DNA from: DATLXU01 sp035575515
GTDB taxonomy: Bacteria > Acidobacteriota > Blastocatellia > UBA7656
Length of the DNA stretch: 64,000 nucleotides
Direction: 5' to 3'
Assembly (NCBI GenBank): GCA_035575515.1
Contig: DATLXU010000022.1
Coordinates: 41,881 to 105,880 of the forward strand
Shown: piece after piece, positions 21,122 to 30,484 of the stretch
How positions within the stretch are numbered: the first letter of the stretch is position 1
Layout of the letters: each line of letters opens with the position of its first letter
The notes under the pieces: model-generated
The model's database searches: none
What the model was told of the DNA's origin: nothing
Seen by the model: only the letters and a program-made list of their open reading frames with translations
Made by a program: the position numbers and the translations under genes

Positions 21122-21186
21122 AAACAAGCAACCTGACAACGAGTTATAGCAATGTACCGCGCTTGATCCGGGGGGCTGATTTCTGT

Positions 21187-22089
21187 CTATTCCTGTTTGA
21201 GGAACATCGTGTCGTAGTACGCAACAAACTTAAAGCCAACCTTTTTGTACACTGACTGAGCCGACTTGAATTTGTCGTTCACAAGGATGCATACGGATTT
21301 CGTTCTTTGCAAGAGTATTCTGCACAATTGCGAAGTGCAGCGCGAACCATAACCATTGCCACGTTCCTGCGGGTTGACCCACACGCCTTCGAGATAAATT
21401 ACATCTTCCGTGTCGCTGACGATCTCTGCCTTGAAGATGAGCTTTGAGTCTTCGACCCACACCCATGTTTTGTTCATCTCTATTCGCCGGGCGCAACGCG
21501 CGCGAAAACCTTCCGGGTCGGTCTCAAGCGGATTGATGCCGCTTTCGAGAACTACAGTCTCCGCGTGAGCCGGAACTATTAAATCGAGATCATCCATCGT
21601 GGCCAGTCTCAATCCGTCAACTGGTTCCCGCACAGCGATGGGCCACCTCTGCTCGAACAACAACTCGCGGCAATAGAGCCGAACAGGCTGGCCTTCGGGC
21701 CAGTAGTGCGTCCAGAAAGTCTGCGCATCCTCCTGCTCGGCCAGCAACAAGTGCGCGTTCGTGCATTGCTGCGCGACGCGGGCGAAGGCTGCAATCGCCC
21801 TTTCGGTGCGCGCTTCAAAAAGTATGAAGTGGCCGATTAATGCTACTCCTTCGAGTTGTCCCGCTTCATCGCGGCAGGCGTAAAACGTTCCGCGATTGTG
21901 AGGGCTGACCACTCCGTTATCTCGAATAAATCCCGCAAGGCCGAAGGTGTGTATTGGCCGCTCGCTCAAGAACTCCAGAACTTCATCTCGATCATCTTCC
22001 GTGAGCGGCAATGCTGTCAAAACGTTGACGGCTGAAGGGTAAAGATGCTGCGCGTTTGTGGATTGTCTGATTTCAGCTAGTGATTGCAT
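21187..22089 (-). CDS. GNAT-family N-acetyltransferase with N-terminal DUF4081-like domain
   Basis: 300 aa. The C-terminal 130 residues form a GNAT fold with the acetyl-CoA loop VWVNPQERGNGYGSR and VYKKVGFKFVAYY at the end. The N-terminal half (RPIHTFGLAGFIRDNG) resembles the DUF4081-type domain seen in two-part GNATs. A strong ribosome site (GGAGGATGGAGG) precedes ATG 22089. It is 42 nt downstream of the subtilase gene and may be cotranscribed with it, and so be under the same riboswitch. The acceptor substrate is unknown. Confidence 0.82.
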   Translation of the reverse strand: MQSLAEIRQSTNAQHLYPSAVNVLTALPLTEDDRDEVLEFLSERPIHTFGLAGFIRDNGVVSPHNRGTFYACRDEAGQLEGVALIGHFILFEARTERAIAAFARVAQQCTNAHLLLAEQEDAQTFWTHYWPEGQPVRLYCRELLFEQRWPIAVREPVDGLRLATMDDLDLIVPAHAETVVLESGINPLETDPEGFRARCARRIEMNKTWVWVEDSKLIFKAEIVSDTEDVIYLEGVWVNPQERGNGYGSRCTSQLCRILLQRTKSVCILVNDKFKSAQSVYKKVGFKFVAYYDTMFLKQE

Positions 22090-22131
22090 CCTCCATCCTC
22101 CTTTCTTTCATTTATTCACAACGCGCTTCTC

Positions 22132-24093
22132 TTACCATATCTCCGTCGTCTGATCACCTTCAGGAGCCATCGCCTGCGTTCCGTCTCCATTCATCAGCAC
22201 ACTCATGGCAAAGTTGGCTGCCGATGTTGATGCAGAAAACACGGAATCCGATATGATCGTTCCATCAGCCAGTACTGTCCTGTCACAAAGAACCGTGCCG
22301 TCGGCCAGCATCGTTCCATCTGAGATCAGTGTTCCGTCTGAAAGCAAAGCTCCGCTCGACATCAAAACGCCCGACGACAGCAGCACGCCGTCCGCCAGCA
22401 GCGTAGCATCGGCAAGCAACACTCCATCGGCTATCAGCGTTCCGTCCGTCAACAGCGCCCCCGCAGCGTAAATGCCCTGATAGTTCAGTATCAGATTACT
22501 GCCATAAATAAAGTTCCACTTCTGGATTATCCCTCGGCCCCAGCTAAATGTGGTCCCCGCTATAGTCGTGGTCTGGGTCGGGGCCGCGCCGACAAGCAGG
22601 GCTGCGCCTACAGGCAACCCTGAAAGGTCCTGTCGAATGAGTCCAGCAAGGCGGACAGCGCCCACGACGTTTAACTCTCCGGCTCCCTGCTCAAGATTGC
22701 TGAAGCCTGCGAGAGGCTGCGCCGTGTATTCGAGCACGGCTTTAACCAGACTCGGAGTCAGCGCGGGGTTTCTCTGCAACATCAAAGCTGCGGCCCCGGC
22801 TACGGCGGGCGTGGCCATAGAGGTGCCGCTCATATACATCATTCCGTGATCGTCAATCGCGTATGGATTTACATCCAATTCAGGATGGTTTGTGACGAGC
22901 AGGTTATCGGGCGATCTCGCCTCGATGATCTTGTTGCCCGGCGCAATCAGATCGGGCTTTATAATATTGTCATAATGCTTCACCCCTATGGAATCGGTGT
23001 AGTATCCGCGCGTCGGCCCGCGAGAGCTGTAGGTCGCAACGGTATCATCATTGCGCGCGTTTGTGCCGAAGGTGTTCGCCGCGCCGACCGTGATGGCCGA
23101 AGGCTCTATGCCGGGCGAGTGAATCGTGCCGTAAACTTTGTTCCCGTTCGCATCCTTGCCTGAGTTTCCCGCCGCTACGCAAACGACCAGACCGGCATTG
23201 AAAGCGCGCCTGACGGCGAGGCACAGCGGGTCATTGCGGTATGAATCAACGGCAGTCGCGCCGAAGCTGAGGTTCAGCACCTTGATGTTGTAAGCAGCTT
23301 TGTTGGCAATACACCAGTCTATTCCCGCCATTGCGCTCGATGTCGAGCCTCGCCCCTGTGAATCCAGAACACGCACGTTGAGTATCTTCGCCGCCGGCGC
23401 TATGCCCGTATATGCACCCAGAGCGACATGGTTATTGCCAGCGGCAACGGCGGCAACGTGAGTGCCATGCCCGTAAGGGTCGTCGGTTCTTCCCTCGCCA
23501 GTGAAGTCAACGTTGGCGACTACGCGAGAAGTTATGCTTGTGGAATAAAAGGCATGATGAGTCCTGTCAATGCCCGAATCGAGAATGGCTATGCCTATGC
23601 CATTGCCATTAATCGTTCCGGTTGCAATAGTGCCATAGCTTCTCGCCTGCGCCGCGCCTGTCGTAATTTCAATGTGGCCAGTCACAGCCGTCGGTAAATC
23701 AAAAGATACATAAGCGACATCGGAGCGGGCAGCCACTTCATCAATCACGCTCGCCGGAAGCTCGACGGCGATAGCTTCGAGGATTCGGTATGCTTTGCGA
23801 GCCTTCCCTTTAAGACCAATCTCTTTCAAGAGGTCTTTCGACGGCTGCCCAATTGTTTGAATAATTACGGGAAGGCTGGCTCCGCTCGCGTCCCTTATTC
23901 TCTGCTTCAGATAGTCAGAAATCTTTTTCTGGCCGGAACGAGTAGAGTCGGCCCGAGCTGTAGCAAGACGGGACGGCAATATAAGAGCCAGAAGCGAGAG
24001 CATCAGCAGCATTATTACCGCCATCCTGATTCGACTAAGGCGAGCATCAGAAATCAGATGGCCGCTCGTGAGGATCTTTTTGAAGTCGGTCAT
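22132..24093 (-). CDS. Secreted subtilisin-like (S8) serine protease with hexad-repeat tail
   Basis: 653 aa. A signal/anchor segment is at about 24-47, a propeptide-like region (60-138), then a complete S8 domain: Asp172 in AILDSGID, His209 in YGHGTHVAAVAAG, Asn310 in CVAAGNSG and Ser425 in MSGTSMATPAVAG. Residues 547-618 are 12 tandem hexapeptides of the type LLADGT. A short unique tail follows. The start has AAGGAG 8 nt upstream. A class-I c-di-GMP riboswitch lies in the leader, so expression is probably c-di-GMP-dependent. The role of the repeat tail is unknown; it may form a repetitive beta structure for anchoring or matrix contact. Confidence 0.93.
   Translation of the reverse strand: MTDFKKILTSGHLISDARLSRIRMAVIMLLMLSLLALILPSRLATARADSTRSGQKKISDYLKQRIRDASGASLPVIIQTIGQPSKDLLKEIGLKGKARKAYRILEAIAVELPASVIDEVAARSDVAYVSFDLPTAVTGHIEITTGAAQARSYGTIATGTINGNGIGIAILDSGIDRTHHAFYSTSITSRVVANVDFTGEGRTDDPYGHGTHVAAVAAGNNHVALGAYTGIAPAAKILNVRVLDSQGRGSTSSAMAGIDWCIANKAAYNIKVLNLSFGATAVDSYRNDPLCLAVRRAFNAGLVVCVAAGNSGKDANGNKVYGTIHSPGIEPSAITVGAANTFGTNARNDDTVATYSSRGPTRGYYTDSIGVKHYDNIIKPDLIAPGNKIIEARSPDNLLVTNHPELDVNPYAIDDHGMMYMSGTSMATPAVAGAAALMLQRNPALTPSLVKAVLEYTAQPLAGFSNLEQGAGELNVVGAVRLAGLIRQDLSGLPVGAALLVGAAPTQTTTIAGTTFSWGRGIIQKWNFIYGSNLILNYQGIYAAGALLTDGTLIADGVLLADATLLADGVLLSSGVLMSSGALLSDGTLISDGTMLADGTVLCDRTVLADGTIISDSVFSASTSAANFAMSVLMNGDGTQAMAPEGDQTTEIW
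22240..22455 (-). repeat. 18-bp tandem coding repeats (12 hexapeptides)
   Basis: Encodes residues 547-618 of the subtilase: LLTDGT, LIADGV, LLADAT, LLADGV, LLSSGV, LMSSGA and so on to IISDSV. Consensus is two hydrophobics, a small residue, D/S, G, T/V. The units are diverged at the DNA level, so the array is not a recent slippage product. Confidence 0.92.
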
Positions 24094-24204
24094 TTGCTTC
24101 TCCTTAACCGATTAGTCAAAGCATTCCGCCATATTCAAGCGTTGAGCCTGAGGGGGCGAAGCGCCAGCAAGTGGCTGATCATCAGCGAAGATAAAGCGCA
24201 TCTT

Positions 24205-24290
24205 CTTGGCAGCCACTGCCACCATAATTCTTAGGGTGCTTAGGTGAGTGGCTTTGCGCTCCGGATTTTTCAATCCTGGTTGCCATTGTC
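24205..24290 (-). promoter_or_regulatory. Class-I c-di-GMP (GEMM) riboswitch in protease leader
   Basis: Read on the minus strand: TGGCAACC opens P1 (24279-24286); GGATTGAAAAATCC (24263-24276) is a hairpin capped by a GAAA tetraloop; the conserved junction GGAGCGCAAAGCCAC follows (GCGCAAAGCC at 24250-24259); CCTAAG (24239-24244) and TATGG (24222-24226) resemble the 11-nt tetraloop receptor; GTGGCTGCCA closes P3 and P1. This is the GEMM-I order of parts. The expression platform toward the AAGGAG at the start codon is unclear: there are hairpins (GAAGAT/ATCTTC, GGCG/CGCC) but no U-run terminator. Confidence 0.82.
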
Positions 24291-24300
24291 GGCGAAACTA

Positions 24301-24792
24301 CTTCGACTAAATTGAGCCAAATCTCCTTATACGCGCTCACTCATTAGTCAATTATTGTGCCAGCGTTGAATGGCCTGCCGGGATGCGCTATGAATAAAGG
24401 GAAACAAAAGCCCGAATGTGCCCATTTGAGGCATAACAATATGTTTCTGGAGGCGGCGCGGCTGACTGATTAATTGATTCTGAGTTTTTCATTTATTTAT
24501 TGAATGTGACCATTCGGTCAGGATGATTGAATCCATTGCATCAATTTGGGAATATTGCCTCATTTCCCGTAGCTTTATTGGCCGCCATGACTTCGCACTT
24601 TCGCTCTGGCCATTGCCGATTGATGATCGAAGCCCGCTTGCTTTCTTTTCAATACGCAGATTGAGCAACTTCGTTTTCAGCCGAGCGCATCTCGCTTATC
24701 AATACGCAAACGTGGGCGATTTGTGATAGCATAAGGTCGCCTCGGATTCGTCAGGCCAGCGCCGAGACCGAAAGCGATGACAGGTAACAGCA
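24301..24792. other. Intergenic region between divergent protease and ECF sigma genes
   Basis: No gene is convincing here. The decamer TCAATACGCA occurs twice in the 120 bp upstream of the sigma factor gene and could be an operator or promoter element, possibly for autoregulation. On the minus strand TTGACT and TATAAG stand 14 nt apart upstream of the riboswitch, too close for a normal promoter. Confidence 0.35.
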
Positions 24793-25776
24793 ATGACTGT
24801 CGAAGAGTTTCAGCAATCTTTCAGAAACGAGATTGAAGAAATACAGGCGCGCATCACGCGCCGCTACAGCGTGAGCTTTGACGAAATTGCCGCTGCGCTC
24901 CACGCTTCCGCAAAGAAGTATCTGATGGATGTGCTCAATCAGACTACAGCCAATCCCGGCCCTACGGCTGAAGCTCGCAGCGCCGCGCGCGATTACTTCG
25001 CATCGCTCAATCTCGATGACCTGTGCCTGGCGATTGCTTGCGCCAAAGGAGACGACGCGGCGTGGGAAGATTTCTACCGCGACTATCGCAGCTACCTGAT
25101 AAACATCGCGCGGACGATGACGCAGGACGCGGGCGCGGCTGAGCAACTGGCCGACTCGACATTCGCGGAACTCTATGGATTGAGGGAATCGTCGGGCGCG
25201 CGCGTGAGCAAGTTCTCTTTTTATTCCGGGCGAGGGTCGCTTCGAGGCTGGCTTCGGGCGGTTGTCTTTCAACTCTCAGCCGACCAGCATCGCCAGTCGA
25301 GCCGCCTTGTTCAAACCGAAGAGCCGGAAGATATCGAACGGCTCGCTCACGCAATTGAACCCGCAGAGCGGCAGCCGACTTCCGAGCTTGCCTACATACG
25401 CGAGCGATACCGCGCGGCTGTTGCCGATTCGCTCGAACGGGCTATGGCTGAGCTTGAAGCGCGCGACCGTTTGTTGCTGGCTCATTATTATTACGACGAG
25501 ATGACGCTGCGTGAGATAGGCCGGATGTTTGATGTTCATGAAGCCACGATAAGCCGGTGGCTGACGAAGATTCAAAAGCGCGTGCGCAAGCTGGTCGAAA
25601 AGAGCCTCGCGCGCGATCACCGTTTCAATCGCCGCGAGATTGCAGAAGCCTTAGAGCTTGCCGCCGCGACTTTGGACCTGAACGTGCGCGACTACCTTGT
25701 GCAACCGGCGAGCGAGGGCGCGAGCGCGTCGGATTCATCGAAAGCGCGGAAAGCGCATTTGAGGCCAAGTGATTGA
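24793..25776 (+). CDS. ECF-type RNA polymerase sigma factor
   Basis: 327 aa, longer than a minimal ECF (about 190). Residues 1-75 are a helical N-terminal extension; sigma-2 spans about 80-150 (AKGDDAAWEDFYRDYRSYL, AEQLADSTFAELYG) and sigma-4 about 205-275 with helix-turn-helix MTLREIGRMFDVHEATISRW. The C-terminal 50 residues form a further helical extension. A putative zinc-finger anti-sigma factor follows 57 nt downstream, the usual ECF pairing. The target regulon is unknown. Confidence 0.92.
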   Translation: MTVEEFQQSFRNEIEEIQARITRRYSVSFDEIAAALHASAKKYLMDVLNQTTANPGPTAEARSAARDYFASLNLDDLCLAIACAKGDDAAWEDFYRDYRSYLINIARTMTQDAGAAEQLADSTFAELYGLRESSGARVSKFSFYSGRGSLRGWLRAVVFQLSADQHRQSSRLVQTEEPEDIERLAHAIEPAERQPTSELAYIRERYRAAVADSLERAMAELEARDRLLLAHYYYDEMTLREIGRMFDVHEATISRWLTKIQKRVRKLVEKSLARDHRFNRREIAEALELAAATLDLNVRDYLVQPASEGASASDSSKARKAHLRPSD

Positions 25777-25833
25777 AAAAAAGCGCAAAGGGCCTGCGCT
25801 GAATCGTTCACCAATAGGAGATGACCCTGAAGG

Positions 25834-27120
25834 ATGAAGATGTTTCGCAAAACAGAGGATGGGATGATTGGCAATCTGCTGCGCGCGAACCGCTCGCGGC
25901 TTGAAGGTCCCGCCGAGGTCTGCAAAGAATTCGACCCCGATAAAGCGAATGCCTACATCGAGCGCGCTCTTGCGCCGTCGGACCGCGCGCGTTACGAGGC
26001 CCATCTGGCCGCATGCGCGCCGTGCCGCAAGAGCGCGGTCGCGCTTGCACGAATGGCTGAAGCCGATGCGGTCGCGACAACGATTGAATCGAAGCCGCGC
26101 GCGGTCGAATCAGGTTGGGGCGCGGCAGTGCGAAGGACGCTCGGCGCACTCACGGTTCCGCAATGGGCAATGGCCGCAGCCGCCGTCATAATCATCGCAA
26201 TCAGCATCCCGCTCTTTGTTCTGCGCAAAGATTCGCCACCTGCCCAAGATACAACTTCCGCAGGGACTGCTCAAAAAGCGAACAGGCTCGCCGATCAGCC
26301 AGCAAACGACATACAAACGAGCGAGCCTTCAGCCGCTGACTTCGGCGGAGCCATCGCGCAACAAACGCCAACCCCATCGCCTGCTCGTCCCGCTTCTGAA
26401 ATAACTTCGGAGCAAAAGCAACCGTCAACCGCAACGACTCAGCCTGCGGCTGAGCCTGCGACGATTGCGGCGAATGAAACCGACATCAAAGCGAATCAGG
26501 CGGCAGCGGAAAAAACCGAAGCCGCAGGCGTGACTGCAAGCGCGGACGAAAAAGCGAAAACAGCCGAGCCGCAGCCTGCGCCTCCAGCGCCTCAGCGGAG
26601 CGTGGGTGTAGATCAGCTCGCGAAGCTAGATCGTGAAGAAGCTCGCCGCGTTCAGCGCGATAAAGACGATTCGGCAAAAATGGACGTGCTCAAGCCGGGA
26701 AGACCCGACGGCGGAGAGCGAGCGGCAGCCGCAGGCGCAATCAGACCGGAAGATTCCGTAGCTCAGCCGCCTTCGACTCCTGCGACCCGTTCGCGCGCAA
26801 AGGGACTTGCCGAGCCTTCTGCCATCTCAATGCGAGAGGGCCGATTGAGCGATTCAGTGCGTCCGCCTCGCACCGCCGAACGCAAGATTAACGGCAAAAA
26901 GTTCTGGCTCAGGGACACCGACTGGACCGATAAAGACTACAATCCTGACAAAGCATTGCCGGTAGTCATCGTCGTCCGCGACAGCGACACCTATAACGAA
27001 CTGCTTGCGAAACATTCTGGCCTGAAGCCTTACTTCACAGGCTTCAACAAAAACGACCGCGTGATTGTCGTCTATAAGGGCATCGTCTATAAACTCATCC
27101 CGCAAGGCGGCAATAACTGA
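25834..27120 (+). CDS. Transmembrane zinc-finger anti-sigma factor with large C-terminal domain
   Basis: 428 aa. The N-terminal anti-sigma zinc finger has Cys30, then His57-x3-Cys61-x2-Cys64 (YEAHLAACAPCRKS), the ZAS/zf-HC2 arrangement. One transmembrane helix spans about 110-130 (VPQWAMAAAAVIIIAISIPL). A long Ala/Pro/Glu/Thr-rich extracytoplasmic linker (135-345) leads to a conserved-looking C-terminal module of about 80 residues (NGKKFWLRDTDWTDKDYNPDK... ending KLIPQGGNN), which I do not recognise. The inferred job is to hold the upstream ECF factor at the membrane until a periplasmic signal releases it. Confidence 0.88.
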   Translation: MKMFRKTEDGMIGNLLRANRSRLEGPAEVCKEFDPDKANAYIERALAPSDRARYEAHLAACAPCRKSAVALARMAEADAVATTIESKPRAVESGWGAAVRRTLGALTVPQWAMAAAAVIIIAISIPLFVLRKDSPPAQDTTSAGTAQKANRLADQPANDIQTSEPSAADFGGAIAQQTPTPSPARPASEITSEQKQPSTATTQPAAEPATIAANETDIKANQAAAEKTEAAGVTASADEKAKTAEPQPAPPAPQRSVGVDQLAKLDREEARRVQRDKDDSAKMDVLKPGRPDGGERAAAAGAIRPEDSVAQPPSTPATRSRAKGLAEPSAISMREGRLSDSVRPPRTAERKINGKKFWLRDTDWTDKDYNPDKALPVVIVVRDSDTYNELLAKHSGLKPYFTGFNKNDRVIVVYKGIVYKLIPQGGNN

Positions 27121-27304
27121 TATTCTGCGCCGCATTCGATTTTTAGCCGCGATTCTTCTCTCATTAGCGCCTCGATCAATCGAGGTGATTTGCGCTGAAA
27201 TCTGAACAAACGAACTTTTCTGTTCGACACCCTTTCGACTTATATGCAAGAATCTCATTGAATGCCGGAAACAATATTAGGCGTTCAGGTCATCATAAGG
27301 CTCA

Positions 27305-29593
27305 ATGATTCGAGTAAAGCTATTATCCGCAGGTCGTCTCATCGCGCTCGGCGCATTCGTTGCCATCGCCACTGCGCTCGTCGTCTATCTCGTCATTCGC
27401 AACCGCCGCGTCGAAGGCGACCAGGCCAGGCCGAAACTTCAAGGCCGCGTCGTTGCTATCTTCTATAACACTCGCTATGCGCACGAAGTCGAAGGGCGCA
27501 TACGGTTCGTCATCACTTCCGGCGTAGATAAGACTTACGAAGACGGCACGCACGAGCTTGAGCAGGTCAAGCTCGAATCCTTCGGCGCTTCGGGCACGCG
27601 CCACGACATCGTCACCGCCGACATCGGAAAAGTGAGCGACCCGTCCGATCTCGCAAAGCTCGATGCGGAGTTCGTCAACAACGTCGTCGTACAAACAAAT
27701 GATGAGACCACGATTAAAACGAACTATCTGCATTACGACCAGCCGAAGAATACCGTAGACACTCAGGAGTATGTCGAATTCGAGGGGCGCAATTTCTCAG
27801 GCCACTCGACTGGAATCTTCATCGAGATAGAAGCGGAGCGCGTCCACCTGCTCAAAGATGTTGAAGTGACTCTCAACCCGCAAAGCAAAACCGGCGAGCA
27901 GGCTTCAGACAATAAATCGAAAGATAAAAACTCAAAGAATGATCAGAGCACATTGAAAGAGCCGACTAACATCAAAGGCGATTCGGCCCTACTTGAAAAG
28001 AAAGACCGTCGCGTCACATTCGATGGCAATGTCGCCGTCATCAAAGGCTCGGACGAGATGCGCGCTGACAAAATGACAAGCTACTTCGGCGAAGAAAATC
28101 GCATCGAGCGAATCGAAGCGCGCGGCAACTCTTATCTAAAGCAGACCGACAAGGGCGAAGTGAAAGCCGCAGACATTGATTTCTTTTTCGGAGACGACCA
28201 CAAGATTGCTCGCGCCGTAGCCACTGGCGGAGTTTATACGCGCTCGCTCGCGCCCGACTCGGCCAGAGAAGCCCGCGCCTCGACGATGGAGATAACCTTT
28301 ACGGATGGGGTCGCCGATACGATAAAAGCGCAGGGCAGCGCAGTCGTTCAAGTTCACGCGCCCGCGACTACGGACAACAAGACGAACCCGACCGAGCGCG
28401 AGCTGTCATCCGACGCGATGACGATTTCCTTCTTCGCCGACGGAAAGAACATCAAATCAGTTGAAGCCACAGGCAACGCCCTGCTTGTAGTCACGCCCGT
28501 TCGCGCAGAGCGCGGCGCTGATAAGAAGGCTGTTCGCGCGCCGCAGATGAACGCCGATTTTTATGAGCAGGACAATCGCATTAAGACCGCTAATGCGATA
28601 GGCGGCGTGAGGATTGACATTGAAGCAACCCTAGCCAACGCTCATCCGCCGCGTGTTGTGACGAGCAAAACGGCTATGGCCGATTTTCTCGCGGACTCGC
28701 AAGACGTCGAGCGCATAAATCTCAACGGCGATGTGAAGTACACCGAAGGCGACCGCAACGGCGTTGCCGAGCATGCTTACTACGACGGACAGAAAGAGAT
28801 CGTCAACCTCCGGGGCGAGCGCCCGATGGCGTGGGACTCGAAATCGCGCACGCAGGCAGACGAGATTGATTACGACCGCAAGGCGGACGAGATTCACGCG
28901 CGCGGCGACGTGCGCACGACCTACTACAGCCGCGAGAGCACAAACGATTCGACACCGTTCAAAAACACCAAGTCGCCGATCTTTATGACAGCCGAGCGAG
29001 CCGACGCGCGCAACAATGATGGCTATGCCGTCTACACAGGCAACGCGCGCGGGTGGCAGGATGACAACTTCGTCAAAGGCGACAAGATAGAGCTTTATCA
29101 AAACGACAAGCGAATGGTGGCGACGGGTCACGTCGAAAGCGCGCTCTACAAAGCGAAGCGCGACTCGTCGTCTGGTAAGAGCGAGACCGTGCCGGGATTT
29201 GCAACGGCTGAGCGAATGACTTATTCAGACACGGACAGGGTTATTCATTACGAAGGCAACGTAAAGGCGCGGCAAGGAACTGACCGCATCGAAGCCGCAG
29301 TCATTGACGCATATCTTCAGAAAGAAGCGAACGAACTCGACCACCTCACGGCTGACGGCAACGTTGTGCTGACGCAACCGGGCCGGCGCGGCACGGGCGA
29401 TCATCTCGATTACACGTCGGCAGAGGGGCGTGCGATTTTGAAGGGAAAGACCGCGCGAATCGAGGACCGCGAGAAGGGTTCTACGATGGGCACTCAATTG
29501 ACTTTCTATAATCGCGATGATAAGATTGCCGTCGAAAATCAACAGGGTACGGGCCGTGTGCGATCAACTCATCGTTTGACAAAAAACAAGTGA
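27305..29593 (+). CDS. LptC-LptA (OstA-like) fusion, LPS transport bridge
   Basis: 762 aa. An N-terminal transmembrane helix (about 12-31) and an LptC-like domain (about 35-190) are followed by a Lys/Asn/Ser-rich linker (about 198-222) and then several beta-jellyroll LptA/OstA units with the repeating pattern DGNVAVIKGSDEMRADKM, LNGDVKYTEGDRNG, ARGDVRTTYYSRES, ADGNVVLTQPGRRG. In most Gram-negatives lptC and lptA are separate proteins of about 190 and 180 aa; here one protein could span much of the periplasm. lptB lies 12 nt downstream. Confidence 0.85.
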   Translation: MIRVKLLSAGRLIALGAFVAIATALVVYLVIRNRRVEGDQARPKLQGRVVAIFYNTRYAHEVEGRIRFVITSGVDKTYEDGTHELEQVKLESFGASGTRHDIVTADIGKVSDPSDLAKLDAEFVNNVVVQTNDETTIKTNYLHYDQPKNTVDTQEYVEFEGRNFSGHSTGIFIEIEAERVHLLKDVEVTLNPQSKTGEQASDNKSKDKNSKNDQSTLKEPTNIKGDSALLEKKDRRVTFDGNVAVIKGSDEMRADKMTSYFGEENRIERIEARGNSYLKQTDKGEVKAADIDFFFGDDHKIARAVATGGVYTRSLAPDSAREARASTMEITFTDGVADTIKAQGSAVVQVHAPATTDNKTNPTERELSSDAMTISFFADGKNIKSVEATGNALLVVTPVRAERGADKKAVRAPQMNADFYEQDNRIKTANAIGGVRIDIEATLANAHPPRVVTSKTAMADFLADSQDVERINLNGDVKYTEGDRNGVAEHAYYDGQKEIVNLRGERPMAWDSKSRTQADEIDYDRKADEIHARGDVRTTYYSRESTNDSTPFKNTKSPIFMTAERADARNNDGYAVYTGNARGWQDDNFVKGDKIELYQNDKRMVATGHVESALYKAKRDSSSGKSETVPGFATAERMTYSDTDRVIHYEGNVKARQGTDRIEAAVIDAYLQKEANELDHLTADGNVVLTQPGRRGTGDHLDYTSAEGRAILKGKTARIEDREKGSTMGTQLTFYNRDDKIAVENQQGTGRVRSTHRLTKNK

Positions 29594-29605
29594 TGAAAGC
29601 GATAA

Positions 29606-30415
29606 ATGGTAGAAGATGTGTCTTTGATAGAAACTCCAACCGAAGCCGCACAAACCCGAACCGACGATAGAACAGACATCCCCACACAACAGTTGAGCGT
29701 GCTCGGCGTGGAGCGTCTTCGCAAGTCTTATCGCAAGCGCATAGTTGTTGATAACGTATCGCTCGCGATTCGTCAGGGCGAGATCGTCGGGTTGCTCGGC
29801 CCAAACGGCGCGGGCAAGACTACGGTCTTTTACATGATAGTCGGGCTTGAGAAACCCGATAGCGGTGGGATTTATCTCGATTCAAAAGACATATCGAAAC
29901 TGCCGATGTATTTGCGAGCGCGCACAGGCATAAGCTACCTGCCGCAGGAAGCGTCGGTCTTTCGCAAGCTGACGGTTGAAGAAAATATTTTGCTCGTGCT
30001 TCAAATGCTGCCAATATCAAAGCGCGAGCGCGAGAAGCGGCTCGAATCGCTGCTCGAAGAATTCGATATTGCTTACGTTCGACACAATAAAGCGTATCAG
30101 CTATCGGGCGGCGAGCGCCGTCGAACTGAAATCGCTAGATGCCTCGTTATCGAACCGCGATTTATCTTGCTCGACGAGCCATTCGCAGGAATTGATCCGA
30201 TTGCAGTGATTGACATACAGCGGATACTTCAACGCTTGCGCGAGCGCGGCATCGGCGTGTTGATAACTGATCACAACGTGCGCGAAACTTTGGCTATTAC
30301 GGACAGAGCGTATATAATTAACGAGGGACAGATATTCCGCGCAGGCACTCCCGACGAGTTGACGCGCGACGAAGAAGTTAAACGAGTATATTTGGGGGAG
30401 AACTTTAGGATGTAA
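29606..30415 (+). CDS. lptB: LPS export ABC transporter ATP-binding protein LptB
   Basis: 269 aa. Cytoplasmic ATPase of the LptB2FG extractor. Walker A GLLGPNGAGKTT, Q-loop YLPQEASVFRKLTVEENIL (LptB-typical), signature LSGGERRRTEIAR, Walker B RFILLDEPFAGIDPIAV and H-loop DHNVRETL. About 30 extra residues precede the core, so a later internal start is possible, although none has a better ribosome site. No lptF/G in the window. The stop codon TAA lies in the first unit of the left arm of the next repeat element. Confidence 0.95.
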   Translation: MVEDVSLIETPTEAAQTRTDDRTDIPTQQLSVLGVERLRKSYRKRIVVDNVSLAIRQGEIVGLLGPNGAGKTTVFYMIVGLEKPDSGGIYLDSKDISKLPMYLRARTGISYLPQEASVFRKLTVEENILLVLQMLPISKREREKRLESLLEEFDIAYVRHNKAYQLSGGERRRTEIARCLVIEPRFILLDEPFAGIDPIAVIDIQRILQRLRERGIGVLITDHNVRETLAITDRAYIINEGQIFRAGTPDELTRDEEVKRVYLGENFRM

Positions 30416-30475
30416 GGTAAAAGGGAAAAGGCAAAAGTACAATCTATCAATTTTGCCTTTTGCCTTTTGCCTTCC
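30414..30475. repeat. Heptamer-repeat hairpin between lptB and rpoN
   Basis: Left arm 30414-30437 is AAGGTAA, AAGGGAA, AAGGCAA, AAG; right arm 30451-30475 is three perfect units TTTTGCC plus TTCC. The short loop is AT-rich. The element starts at the lptB stop codon and ends 9 nt before the rpoN ATG, so it would form in the intercistronic mRNA. Confidence 0.9.
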
Positions 30476-30484
30476 AAAGAAGCT

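Noticed and set aside
22240..22455. Regular spacing suggesting a CRISPR-like or intergenic repeat array
   Set aside because: The 18-bp period is in frame, encodes hexapeptides and has no spacers; it is part of the protease.
24523..24726. 67-codon plus-strand frame upstream of the ECF sigma gene
   Set aside because: No ribosome site, composition like intergenic DNA, and it covers the duplicated TCAATACGCA motif.
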